The notes under the pieces were generated by a model. The model was given only the letters and a program-made list of their open reading frames with translations, was not told the DNA's origin and ran no database searches. From Lachnospiraceae bacterium (GTDB lineage: Bacteria; Bacillota; Clostridia; Lachnospirales; Lachnospiraceae), in contig JABZIZ010000005.1 in assembly GCA_015258065.1 (NCBI GenBank), positions 1 to 64,000 on the forward strand: DNA of 64,000 nt. The letters run 5' to 3'. The position numbers and the translations under genes are program-made. This document shows, in pieces, positions 1 to 8,544 of the stretch; position 1 is the stretch's first letter, and each line of letters opens with the position of its first letter.

Positions 1-390
1 GATCCGAAGGTGGCATTCCTGAGCTATTCCACCATGGGCTCGGGTAAGGGAGAAGATGTCGATAAGATGCGAACTGCCTGTGAAAAAACAAGAGCAGCCT
101 TCCCGGATATGCAGGTGGCTTCCGGAGAGATGCAGTTTGATGCTGCGGTGGCGCCAAGGGTCGCTAAGAACAAATGCCCGGATGATCCGGTGGCAGGACA
201 CGCAAATACCTTTATTTTCCCTGATATCAATGCAGGAAACATCGGATATAAGATTGCACAGCGCCTAGGGAATTTCGACGCTTACGGGCCGATTCTCCTA
301 GGGTTGAATGCGCCGATCAATGATCTTTCAAGAGGCTGCAACGGACAGGAAGCCTATTCCATGGCAATTATTACCGCCTCTCTTTGCTGA
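1..390 (+). CDS. pta: Phosphate acetyltransferase, C-terminal part (cut by window start)
   Basis: The frame is open from base 1 and gives the last 129 residues of a Pta-type enzyme, which makes acetyl phosphate from acetyl-CoA and phosphate in the acetate/ATP-forming pathway in the cytoplasm. Family landmarks seen are FLSYSTMGSGKG near the start, a conserved DAAVAPRVAKNK block, the segment GHANTFIFPDINAGNIGYK, and the near-terminal PINDLSRGC. The stop TGA at 388-390 overlaps the ATG of the next gene by one base, so the two are probably co-transcribed. Acetate kinase, the usual partner of pta, does not follow; it may lie elsewhere. The N-terminal part lies outside the window. Confidence 0.95.
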   Translation, partial: DPKVAFLSYSTMGSGKGEDVDKMRTACEKTRAAFPDMQVASGEMQFDAAVAPRVAKNKCPDDPVAGHANTFIFPDINAGNIGYKIAQRLGNFDAYGPILLGLNAPINDLSRGCNGQEAYSMAIITASLC

Positions 391-1481
391 TGGTCGCGGA
401 AAGTAAATTGCGCAAACAGATCGCTGACACCTGCCTGCAACTGGAAGAGCAGGGACTTTTGCTTAGGAGTTGGGGCAGCGTGTCGGCAAGACTGAATGAG
501 CAGGAAATGATCATTACACCGACCGGGATTGCTTACAAAGATCTGACACCGGACAAGATGGTCAGAGTGAATGTGCATACGCTCTCATTCTCCGGAAGCA
601 GAAGGCCTTCCAGTGAGGTGCAGATTCATGCATCCATTTACAGAGAGAGGACCGGGGTAGGAGTGATCGTTCACTCCCATCAGGTCTATTCGTCCTGTGT
701 CAGTGCCATTGCACAAAAATACCTGCTCTTTATGAACGATGGGAATAAGACGAAGATTCCTGTGGTTCAATATGCTTTTCCCGGATCGGCCGATGTCGCC
801 GAACAAGTTGTTTTTTGCCTAAAAAAACATCCGGCCGCTCATAGCCTCCTTCTGGCGAACCATGGGGTGGTTTGCTTTGGCGAAACGTTTGCAGCAGTCA
901 TGCAACAGGCCAAACAGTTGGAAATCATCAGTTATAATTATTTGATTGATGTGTGTAATACAGAATTAAAGTATGGGATTGTAGAGGGATTTTCGAGCTT
1001 TCGTAAAGAGGGAAAAATCTACTATATCCGAAAGGATACCCCGGAGCGGCTTAGGCAGATTCATAAGCGCATCTATCGAAAAAGATCGGATGTGTCTTAT
1101 ATTTTACATAATCAGGCAGAGGCAGATGAGATTATCTCCCGAAGGTATACTTCCGTGCGGCCTCTGCTCTTAGATTCGGCACAGATCTGTGGCAGTCTTA
1201 TTCGCATTCCTGCCAACGAATCCGGTAAGGGAAGAGAAACACTTTCCATTAAAAAAAATGTAGATGTGGTATTCAGTCCGAACGATGGGGTCTTTTGTCT
1301 GGGAGGCAGCCGGAGTGAGGCGGAAGCCAGGGCACTCATTATGAACAAAGGATGCATTGCGCAAATTGCAGCAATTCGCAGAGGGCATGCGAACTATCTT
1401 TCGACTTCGGATTGTAGAAAGGCGAATCGGCACTACCATCACGTCTATGCGGGGCTTTCCCGTGGCGAGCCGGAACTTTAA
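390..1481 (+). CDS. Tandem class II aldolase/adducin-family protein with a degenerate second domain
   Basis: The protein has 363 residues from the ATG at 390; a TTG at 384 is possible but the ATG overlaps the pta stop (TGATG). Residues 5-190 form a class II aldolase domain like those of fuculose- and ribulose-phosphate aldolases: ITPTG, RRPSSE with Glu76, HSH with His95 and His97, and NHG with His158, which match the catalytic acid and zinc ligands. Residues 219-356 look like a second, shortened copy: the stretch beginning RQIHKRIYRKR parallels VQIHASIYRER of the first copy. In it the HSH has become HNQ and NHG has become NDG, so the metal site is lost. Substrate unknown; linkage to pta suggests sugar or aldehyde catabolism, which is inference. 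Confidence 0.85.
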   Translation: MVAESKLRKQIADTCLQLEEQGLLLRSWGSVSARLNEQEMIITPTGIAYKDLTPDKMVRVNVHTLSFSGSRRPSSEVQIHASIYRERTGVGVIVHSHQVYSSCVSAIAQKYLLFMNDGNKTKIPVVQYAFPGSADVAEQVVFCLKKHPAAHSLLLANHGVVCFGETFAAVMQQAKQLEIISYNYLIDVCNTELKYGIVEGFSSFRKEGKIYYIRKDTPERLRQIHKRIYRKRSDVSYILHNQAEADEIISRRYTSVRPLLLDSAQICGSLIRIPANESGKGRETLSIKKNVDVVFSPNDGVFCLGGSRSEAEARALIMNKGCIAQIAAIRRGHANYLSTSDCRKANRHYHHVYAGLSRGEPEL

Positions 1482-1537
1482 AGTTTGCCATTTGTGTTCT
1501 CTGAATGGCCGTAACTCAAATCTGCTACTGGATCTCG

Positions 1538-3835
1538 TCATGAGAAAGATGTTTCATTTCTACAGTATCTTTCTTCAAATGCAGAAACGGGAATCGGTTT
1601 CGAAAAATAGTAGCCCTGAAAGACATCGCAGTTGCAATCTAAAAGAAAATCAATTTGTTCTTTTTCTTCTACACCCTCAGAAATGACCATCATGCCCAGG
1701 TCTCTTGCCATGGCAATAATATAAGCAAGGATGGTACGATTTCTTCTGTCTTTGGACATTTCCCTTAATAGTGACATGTCAATTTTCAAAGTGTCTGCCT
1801 TCATATCTTTCATCAGGCAAAGAGAAGAGTAACCGCTTCCAAAGTCATCAATCTCCACCTTGAAACCATAATTTTGCAGGTTGGCAACGGTGGAGAATTG
1901 CTTGCGGTTATTATTCATCAGAGCCGTTTCCGTAATTTCAAGATGCAGTTTTTCCGGCTGAATTCCATATTTTTTTGTCAGATTCAAAAAGACATCGTAG
2001 ATGTTGATGAAATAAAAATCTTTGGGAGAAATATTGACGGAAATGTAGCACTGTTCCATAGGAGTATCTTTCCAGCTGTATAAAAGCCTGGCCGCCGTCT
2101 CCCATACAAAAAGATCCAACTGATAAATATAACCGGTTTTTTCCAGTACGGGAATAAAATCTCCGGGCATTAGCATGGTCCCATCCGGTTTGATCCAGCG
2201 GATCAGAGCCTCCGCGCCCAGAATCGTTCCATCCGCCATGGATTGCGGTTGCAGATAGAGTTGCAGTTCTTTCTGCTGCATGGCTTCATTTAACTCATTT
2301 AAAATTCGATTTTCATAGACGGTTTGCTGGAGCATTTCCGGTGTATAGTAGGCGATGCTGTTCACATTGTCGTGGGAAACACTGGATCTGGCCATGGCAG
2401 CACGCTCATACATGGTGGGAATCAGGATATCCAGATCTTTGATTTCATAGACTCCAATCTGAAACTGGATGCGATAAGAATTGGATTCTATGGAGTGTGA
2501 AACGGCCTCGACAATTTCGGCCACCGTTGCTTCGGAGTATTTTTCTTTTTGCATCAGAATCGCAAAGTGATCGCCGAAGAGACGGCTGCTCACTTCAATA
2601 TGATACCGGGGGTCGCATAGCTGCTGGGCAATTCGGCATAAGACTTCGTTGCCCTTTTCGGAGCCGAAGAGGTCGTTGATCAGTTTAAAATCTCGAATGT
2701 TGGTGGAAATCATATAGCGCCTGATTTCAGGACTTTTTGAGAGAACCTCCTGTACTTTTTCAAAAAATCCTTCACGGTTATATAAGCCGGTTAAGGAATC
2801 ATGGGTAGCGCGTTCATGTTCCATTTCCAGTGCGTTGACATCAATCGTACGGTCCGTAATCGTGATATAGTAACCGAGATCATGTTCCTGCTCATCTTTG
2901 ATCCGCTGGTAATCGTATCCCAGATGCTTGGTCTGATCCGGAAGGGAAAGAGAGTCGATCCAGTGACAGGACTGCATTTTGGAAAGGTTGTGCTCTTTAT
3001 ATTTTTGTTCCATGTGATCTCGTAGTGAGTCTGTTTTTTTATCCAGATGCAGGAGAGAATAGCATTCCGGGTTTGAGAAAATCATCTTGCGGCTCATATC
3101 AAAACAGGCAACGGCGTTATGCATAGAAGTCACGGCATAGGTCAATACACGCACAATCAGGTCGCGTGGAATCAGAATCTGCGTCGAGTAGTAGATGAGG
3201 CAGACAAACAAGAGGTATAGAATCAGGGCGAGGTCAAGCGGTATCTGGATGATGGTATAAAGTCCGTCCAGGATTAGAATGGTTGAAAATACGACCAGAA
3301 GAATCAAATATTTTCTCCGGTAGAGGGGAGAGGCATTGATGACTCTTTCGATCAAAACGACAAGGGTAAGCACCGCAATGAGATATGAAAGGATGAGATG
3401 CAAGTGATAATAGGGAGTAGAGGTATGAAAGATGTGATAAGACATGTTGTCGAACCACACCATTTCAGAGGTGGTGAAGGCGTGGTGATCATGTACATTC
3501 ATGATAAAGGAAAAAGTATCGCACATGGAAGCGATCAGAAAGAGAAAAGAGAAGTGGAACGATCTTAGGCGACTGTCCGTATAACAAAGGACAAAGCGGT
3601 AAAAAGCAATTAAGAGCCAGGCGGTTGAAGCATAATACATCCCTTGAAAGAAGAGGATGTCTTTTTCCTGTATGGAGATAATCGAAACCAGATTGAAGGC
3701 AATGCTAATACAAGTGAGAAGATTCACTTGATAGAGAAGGAAATTCAGCTTATTTCTTCTAGCGCGGAGACCCTGAGTCATAATCAGAACGACGGCGATC
3801 AACACGCTTAGAGTAATCGTAAAGAAGGATTTCAT
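1538..3835 (-). CDS. Membrane-bound GGDEF-EAL cyclic-di-GMP phosphodiesterase
   Basis: A 765-residue signalling protein. Residues 1-230 contain about seven hydrophobic membrane segments, residues 235-330 look like a PAS-type sensor, 345-500 are a GGDEF domain and 510-758 an EAL domain. The GGDEF signature reads FGDHF at 420-424, so cyclase activity is unlikely and the domain may instead bind GTP. The EAL domain keeps the known metal and catalytic positions: Glu542 in AEAL, Asn601, Glu633, Asp663-Asp664 in DDFGSGYSS, Lys684, Glu720, Glu723 and Gln740. It should therefore hydrolyse cyclic di-GMP. It is the second gene of a minus-strand pair; only 3 bp separate it from the upstream gene. Confidence 0.93.
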   Translation of the reverse strand: MKSFFTITLSVLIAVVLIMTQGLRARRNKLNFLLYQVNLLTCISIAFNLVSIISIQEKDILFFQGMYYASTAWLLIAFYRFVLCYTDSRLRSFHFSFLFLIASMCDTFSFIMNVHDHHAFTTSEMVWFDNMSYHIFHTSTPYYHLHLILSYLIAVLTLVVLIERVINASPLYRRKYLILLVVFSTILILDGLYTIIQIPLDLALILYLLFVCLIYYSTQILIPRDLIVRVLTYAVTSMHNAVACFDMSRKMIFSNPECYSLLHLDKKTDSLRDHMEQKYKEHNLSKMQSCHWIDSLSLPDQTKHLGYDYQRIKDEQEHDLGYYITITDRTIDVNALEMEHERATHDSLTGLYNREGFFEKVQEVLSKSPEIRRYMISTNIRDFKLINDLFGSEKGNEVLCRIAQQLCDPRYHIEVSSRLFGDHFAILMQKEKYSEATVAEIVEAVSHSIESNSYRIQFQIGVYEIKDLDILIPTMYERAAMARSSVSHDNVNSIAYYTPEMLQQTVYENRILNELNEAMQQKELQLYLQPQSMADGTILGAEALIRWIKPDGTMLMPGDFIPVLEKTGYIYQLDLFVWETAARLLYSWKDTPMEQCYISVNISPKDFYFINIYDVFLNLTKKYGIQPEKLHLEITETALMNNNRKQFSTVANLQNYGFKVEIDDFGSGYSSLCLMKDMKADTLKIDMSLLREMSKDRRNRTILAYIIAMARDLGMMVISEGVEEKEQIDFLLDCNCDVFQGYYFSKPIPVSAFEERYCRNETSFS

Positions 3836-3838
3836 TCT

Positions 3839-5125
3839 TTATTCGTCTTCGTCCTCCGGTGACATGTATTTGGCTTCAAACTCCGTAACGGGGAGAGGTT
3901 TGTCAAAATAATAACCTTGAAAGGCATCACAGCCTTTGTCTTCCAGATAATCTAATTGTTCCTTCGTCTCTACTCCTTCCACAATGATATGTATTTTCAA
4001 ATTTTTGCACATTTCAATAATGGAATCCAGAATGATGCGGCTACGCTCTAAGTGCGCAGTTTCATGAAGAAAGGCAGGCGCAATCTTGACGGTGTCCACC
4101 TCGACATCTTTCAGTGTGGTAAGAGAGGAGGAACCCGTTCCAAAAGAATCTATTTCCACGATAAATCCCTGGGCAATCAGGCGGTCGATGACACGACGAT
4201 TGGAACTGGTTACAAAGACGTCTTCCGTGATTTCCAGGCGCAGCGCCGCAGGAGGAAGATTGTATTCTGCTACCAGATCGGAAAAAGTAGAATCAATATC
4301 CAGATAAAAGAAATCTTTTTGAGAGAGGTTGACGGAAAGAAACAGACCGTCCCAGCCCCTGTTGTACCAGGTTTCTAACTGAGAAGCAGCCAGTTCCCAG
4401 ACGTAACGGTCAATGAGGTAAATCAGACCGGCTTCCTCCAGCACCCCGACAAAGGCGGCAGGAAGAAGGATCCCTTTCTGCGGGTGGTTCCATCTGACCA
4501 GCGTTTCTGCGCCGATCATGGTTCCGTCAGAAGAGATGCGCGGCTGCAGAAAGATGCAGAAATCTTCTTGATCCAATGCCTCTTCGACTTCACGAAGAAC
4601 CTGTTTTTTGGAATGGATCAGACTTTTTAGATCCGCATTATAGTAAACAATGCGGTTCCCGTTTTGGGTTTCGGCATAGGCAAGTGCTTTGGAAGCATAT
4701 TTGCACATGGAAGACACAGAAGCGTCTTCTCTTAGACCGTCATATACCCCGGCATGGAGAAAGATATGATAGGGGGCGGAATTTTCGGTAATTTCATTGA
4801 AATGCACCAGAATCTGCTCCCTGCTTGCGCGTTCCTTGTGGAGGAGAAGTAGAAACTGATCGCTTTTAAATCTGCCCAGGAATTCGTCTTTTTGACAGCA
4901 GGCTGCCAACTTTTTGGCGGTTAAACGCAGCATTTTCCTGCCGATCTCTCTTCCGTATAATTCGTTGATTCTGCGGAAATCTTCGATGGCAATACACAGC
5001 AGGTTGTATTGGTCGATCGAAACCTGCTGGATCTTATTGTAAAAGGCAAGTTGGGAATCGAGTCCGTCAATTTGTTCAAGCGGATCCTGAAGAGACGATA
5101 ATTTTGTTTTCTTTTCTTCACCCAT
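3839..5125 (-). CDS. Soluble degenerate GGDEF-EAL protein
   Basis: A 428-residue protein without membrane segments. Residues 20-160 are a GGDEF-like domain whose active-site loop reads FKSDQF, so no cyclase signature remains. Residues 180-420 are EAL-like, with Glu207 (ETL instead of EAL), Asn266, Glu298, Lys347, Glu383 and Gln403 kept. However, the DDFGTGYSS metal loop reads DSFGTGSSS at 326-334, replacing the second Asp by Ser, and KID has become KIA. In this family both loop aspartates support metal binding, so hydrolysis is probably weak or lost and the protein may act as a cyclic-di-GMP or partner sensor. It is encoded immediately upstream of the membrane-bound paralogue and likely shares its transcript. 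Confidence 0.9.
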   Translation of the reverse strand: MGEEKKTKLSSLQDPLEQIDGLDSQLAFYNKIQQVSIDQYNLLCIAIEDFRRINELYGREIGRKMLRLTAKKLAACCQKDEFLGRFKSDQFLLLLHKERASREQILVHFNEITENSAPYHIFLHAGVYDGLREDASVSSMCKYASKALAYAETQNGNRIVYYNADLKSLIHSKKQVLREVEEALDQEDFCIFLQPRISSDGTMIGAETLVRWNHPQKGILLPAAFVGVLEEAGLIYLIDRYVWELAASQLETWYNRGWDGLFLSVNLSQKDFFYLDIDSTFSDLVAEYNLPPAALRLEITEDVFVTSSNRRVIDRLIAQGFIVEIDSFGTGSSSLTTLKDVEVDTVKIAPAFLHETAHLERSRIILDSIIEMCKNLKIHIIVEGVETKEQLDYLEDKGCDAFQGYYFDKPLPVTEFEAKYMSPEDEDE

Positions 5126-5334
5126 AAGAACGTCCTTGTTTCAAATGAAGATGAATGATTGTTACCAAACATGCCTCGCAGAATATAGGAATATGTGATG
5201 CCTTTTCTTCTGTTGATGGCACTGAGAAGGTCAATTTGTGTATAGTTTTTCGGAGACTGTTGTGGTAAACTGAAGATGTTGTTTAGAAATTCATCAAAAA
5301 ACAAGAGCATTTTTAATAATAAGGAGGCAAGGCC

Positions 5335-6423
5335 GTGAAATCCGATCAGGAAAGCAGTGCAAAAGACGGCAGATATATTGCTTATATTTCCAGTTATACG
5401 TTTGGTTCCAAGGAAGATTATGGCATTCGTGTCTATGATGTGGATGTGGCAAAGGGCAGGATGACGGAGAAGGACAAGGTGGAAATCACAAACTCGTCCT
5501 ACCTGACGGAGTCGCATAATCGAAAGTTTTTATATTCCATTACGGATATGGGAGTAGAAGGTTACAGGATTCGGGACGACGGCACGCTGGATAAGATCAA
5601 TGAGGCTTCGATCAATGGGATGCGGAGCTGTTATCTTTCTACGGATTATGAGGACAAGTTTCTCTTTTGTGCCGGCTATCATGACGGGAAGGTGACGGTA
5701 CTCAGGCTAAACGAGGATGGCAGTATTGGTGCGATCACGGATGAAATTTATCATAAAGGATTGGGACTGGGAACCGGTCGCAGCAATATGCCGCATGTGG
5801 AATGTGTGCGGATGACAAGGGATAACAAATATGTCTGTGCCGTGGATTCAGGGATGAACAGGACCATTGTTTATCAGTTAGATCACAGAAATGGGACGTT
5901 AAAGAATGTAGACATCATTCATGCGGACCAGGAGGCAGCCCCCAGACATATTCGTTTTTCTCCGAACGGGAAGTTTGCTTATATTGTTTGTGAACAGAAG
6001 AGTTTAATTGACGTTTATCGTTATGAGGAAAGAGATGGGGCACCGGAGTTCGAGCGCATTCAGCAGATCGCAACCAATGCGGAGGACGACCCGGCGGGAA
6101 CGGCAGCCAGCGCTTTACATTTTTCACTGGATTATCGTTATCTGATCAGTTCCGATATGACAACCAATGAGGTCGTGATCTTTAAGTCCGACTTTGAGAC
6201 GGGACTTCTCTCCAAGATACTGAGTCTTCCGATTGCGGGAACCTATCCGAAGGATGCCATGCTTTTTCCTGATGATCAGCACCTCGTGTCGTTAAATCAT
6301 GAATCCAATACGTTGACTTTTTTCACCTTCAATGAAAAAAATAAGACGCTGGTGATGAACGGTCCGGAAATCCCGGTTGACCGACCAAATTGTATCGTGC
6401 TCCACAAGCTTCCGAATGAATGA
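5335..6423 (+). CDS. Lactonase-family beta-propeller protein (6-phosphogluconolactonase-like)
   Basis: A 362-residue protein of the Pgl/YkgB lactonase family, a seven-bladed propeller; some members hydrolyse 6-phosphogluconolactone. Visible family features are the N-terminal YIAYISSYT blade, repeated strands such as KFLYSITD and KYVCAVD, the PHVECVRM segment, and the APRHIRFSPNGKFAYIVCE signature near residue 205, followed by GTAASALHFSLDYRYL. The start is GTG at 5335 with an AAGGAGG ribosome site 7 bp upstream. It is a single gene divergent from the GGDEF-EAL pair. The cytoplasmic location fits the absence of a signal peptide. Substrate not proven. Confidence 0.85.
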   Translation: MKSDQESSAKDGRYIAYISSYTFGSKEDYGIRVYDVDVAKGRMTEKDKVEITNSSYLTESHNRKFLYSITDMGVEGYRIRDDGTLDKINEASINGMRSCYLSTDYEDKFLFCAGYHDGKVTVLRLNEDGSIGAITDEIYHKGLGLGTGRSNMPHVECVRMTRDNKYVCAVDSGMNRTIVYQLDHRNGTLKNVDIIHADQEAAPRHIRFSPNGKFAYIVCEQKSLIDVYRYEERDGAPEFERIQQIATNAEDDPAGTAASALHFSLDYRYLISSDMTTNEVVIFKSDFETGLLSKILSLPIAGTYPKDAMLFPDDQHLVSLNHESNTLTFFTFNEKNKTLVMNGPEIPVDRPNCIVLHKLPNE

Positions 6424-6490
6424 TGCGGTTTTCAGGTTCGGCGCATTTTAGATGATACGGATCCGGGATCCGATAGAGATGGAGCAAAAC

Positions 6491-7591
6491 TTATTTGGAA
6501 TAAAATTGCAGGATAGATGATGCTTTTGCACTCATGTTCGTGATCATCGCATCCAGTAGTGTAATCGCACACATACTCTCAACAACAACAATGGCACGGG
6601 GAACAATCACAGGATCATGTCTTCCGTGAATTTCAATTGAAATCGGTTGTCCGTCCGTCGACACCGTCTGTTGCTTCTTGGCAATAGACGGTGTCGGTTT
6701 GATATAAGCGCGTAATATAATTGGATCACCGTCGGAAATTCCACCCAGAATCCCACCGCTATGATTGGTTGCCTTTGAGATTTTTCCGTCTTTCATGCAA
6801 AACATGTCGTTGTTTTCGCTTCCCTTTTGGAAAGGAGCAAGGATTCCGTCTCCAATCTCTACTGCCTTCACAGCACCAATGCTCATGATGGCCTGTGCCA
6901 GTATCGCATCCAGTTTGCAAAATACAGGGTCTCCGATGCCGGCAGGGACGCCGTCGATCCTGCATTCGATCACGCCTCCGGCCGAATCCCCTTCCGCCTG
7001 GCACTGTCTGACATAGTCGCCTGCTTTTTGATCCGCCACTTCTTCCGGCAGGCCGGTGGGAGAAGAAAGCACTTGTTCGGGAAAGATCTGCTTAGTTTGA
7101 GTCTGAACGGGTCCAATGGATTTTGTATAGGCGGTCATTCGAATTCCCATTTCAGACAAGAGCTTTGCACAAAGGGCGCCGGCCGCCACTCTGGCTGCCG
7201 TTTCTCTGCCGGAGGACCTTCCTCCTCCTCTATAATCTCTAAAGCCATATTTGCAGTCGTAGGTATAATCGGCATGACCGGGGCGATAACAGCCGGCAAT
7301 CTCCCGGTAGTCTCTGCTGTCCTGTGCCGTATTGCGGATCAGCAGCGCAATAGGGGCTCCTGTCGTTTTGCCTTCAAAAACCCCGGAGAGGATTTCTACG
7401 AGATCTTCTTCCGCTCTGCAGGTGGTCAGGTTACTCGCCCCTGGTTTGCGCCGATTTAAATAAGCCTGAATGTCGGAAGGCCCGACCTGCATTCCTGCCG
7501 GAAAACCGTCAACGACGACGCCGATGGCAGCGCCGTGCGATTCGCCGAAGGTAGTGACGGTTATATTTTTTCCAAAAGATGAGCCAGACAT
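6491..7591 (-). CDS. aroC: Chorismate synthase
   Basis: A 366-residue chorismate synthase, the last step of the shikimate pathway, converting EPSP to chorismate with reduced FMN. Family signatures are GESHGAAIGVVVDG near the N-terminus, RPGHADYTYDCKYG, the block RDYRGGGRSSGRETAARVAAGA around residue 125, and GRHDPVIVPRA near the C-terminus. Length and termini match the family. It stands alone on the minus strand, convergent with the lactonase gene and divergent from the DUF421 gene. Confidence 0.97.
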   Translation of the reverse strand: MSGSSFGKNITVTTFGESHGAAIGVVVDGFPAGMQVGPSDIQAYLNRRKPGASNLTTCRAEEDLVEILSGVFEGKTTGAPIALLIRNTAQDSRDYREIAGCYRPGHADYTYDCKYGFRDYRGGGRSSGRETAARVAAGALCAKLLSEMGIRMTAYTKSIGPVQTQTKQIFPEQVLSSPTGLPEEVADQKAGDYVRQCQAEGDSAGGVIECRIDGVPAGIGDPVFCKLDAILAQAIMSIGAVKAVEIGDGILAPFQKGSENNDMFCMKDGKISKATNHSGGILGGISDGDPIILRAYIKPTPSIAKKQQTVSTDGQPISIEIHGRHDPVIVPRAIVVVESMCAITLLDAMITNMSAKASSILQFYSK

Positions 7592-7614
7592 TTTTCAAAA
7601 CCTTTCTATTTCTT

Positions 7615-7644
7615 TTGACGTAGGATAAAAGAATCGTTTATAAT
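7615..7644 (+). promoter_or_regulatory. Putative sigma-A promoter for the DUF421 gene
   Basis: TTGACG (7615-7620), an 18 bp gap and TATAAT (7639-7644) read towards the DUF421 gene. The resulting leader of about 85 nt contains an inverted repeat (ATCAAAAGC at about 7663 with GCTTTTGAT at about 7690), but no U-run follows it. Confidence 0.6.
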
Positions 7645-7735
7645 CATTGGCGTGTCAAAAGATCAAAAGCTCTCTTGGAATTCTTGATGCTTTTGATACT
7701 CATATCATAGGATATCATGAATCTGGGAGAAAAAG

Positions 7736-8401
7736 ATGAACGGGTTTCTGTTGGTGGCAGTTAAGCTTTTGATCGGTTTTATTGCACTTATCATGATTAT
7801 CAATGTGACGGGAAAGGGAAATCTGGCGCCTTCTACCGCCAGTGACCAGGTGCAGAATTATGTGCTGGGCGGCATCATCGGCGGTGTGATTTATAATGAA
7901 GCCATTTCCCTCTTGACCTATATTGCGGTTCTGTCCATTTGGTGCGGCTTGGTCCTTTTTTTTCGATGGATCAAAACGTATAACGTGAAAGCAAAACAGA
8001 TTTTGGACGGAAAGGCACGGATCATTATTGATAACGGAAGATTGAATGTGGAAAATTGCAAAAAAGCAAGGCTCAGTGCCCATGATGTGGCCTTTAAATT
8101 GCGTACGCATAATATTTATTCCACCAGAGTGGTGAAGAGAGCGGTGGTCGAACAGAACGGACAACTGATTATCATTCAGGCAGGAGAAGAAAATCCGAAA
8201 TTTCCGCTGATTACAGACGGCAAGCTACAATCGGAGATTCTGGACGTGATTGGCAGAGACGAAGATTGGCTGCATGAGGAAATGAAGAAGCAGGGGTATC
8301 AGGAATACAGCGAGATCTTCCTTGGAGAATACACCGATGGAACTCTTGTTTTTACCCCTTATCACTCCGAATCGGCAGATGCGAATCAAACAGAGATATA
8401 A
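7736..8401 (+). CDS. DUF421 (YetF-family) membrane protein
   Basis: A 221-residue protein with three hydrophobic N-terminal segments (residues 3-22, 42-58, 60-78) followed by a soluble DUF421 domain. Typical of the family are the TGKGNLAPSTASDQVQNYVLGG region after the first helix, ILDGKARIIIDNGRLN, and the VAFKLRTHNIYS block. The C-terminal tail has the ITDGKLQSEIL segment. Family function is not established; related Bacillus YetF/YdfS proteins are inner-membrane proteins of spores or stressed cells. It has its own promoter and no obvious operon partner. Confidence 0.88.
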   Translation: MNGFLLVAVKLLIGFIALIMIINVTGKGNLAPSTASDQVQNYVLGGIIGGVIYNEAISLLTYIAVLSIWCGLVLFFRWIKTYNVKAKQILDGKARIIIDNGRLNVENCKKARLSAHDVAFKLRTHNIYSTRVVKRAVVEQNGQLIIIQAGEENPKFPLITDGKLQSEILDVIGRDEDWLHEEMKKQGYQEYSEIFLGEYTDGTLVFTPYHSESADANQTEI

Positions 8402-8544
8402 GATGAGCAGAAGAAATATTTGGTAGCTTTTTAGATTATGGAAGGAATCATGATCTTTTAAAAGAAAAACTTCCATAAAATTTAATTTTTGCTATAATAA
8501 TAATATATTAATGTTCGTATAGTGATAGAGGATATCCTGACGGC

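Noticed and set aside
6424..6490. Terminator between the lactonase gene and aroC
   Set aside because: CGGATCCGGGATCCG at about 6460 can fold but has a three-base loop and no T-run on either side.
7736..8164. Long open frame on the minus strand opposite the DUF421 gene (7715-8164)
   Set aside because: It is His- and Gln-rich with no family features, lies fully opposite a well-supported gene and has no ribosome site.
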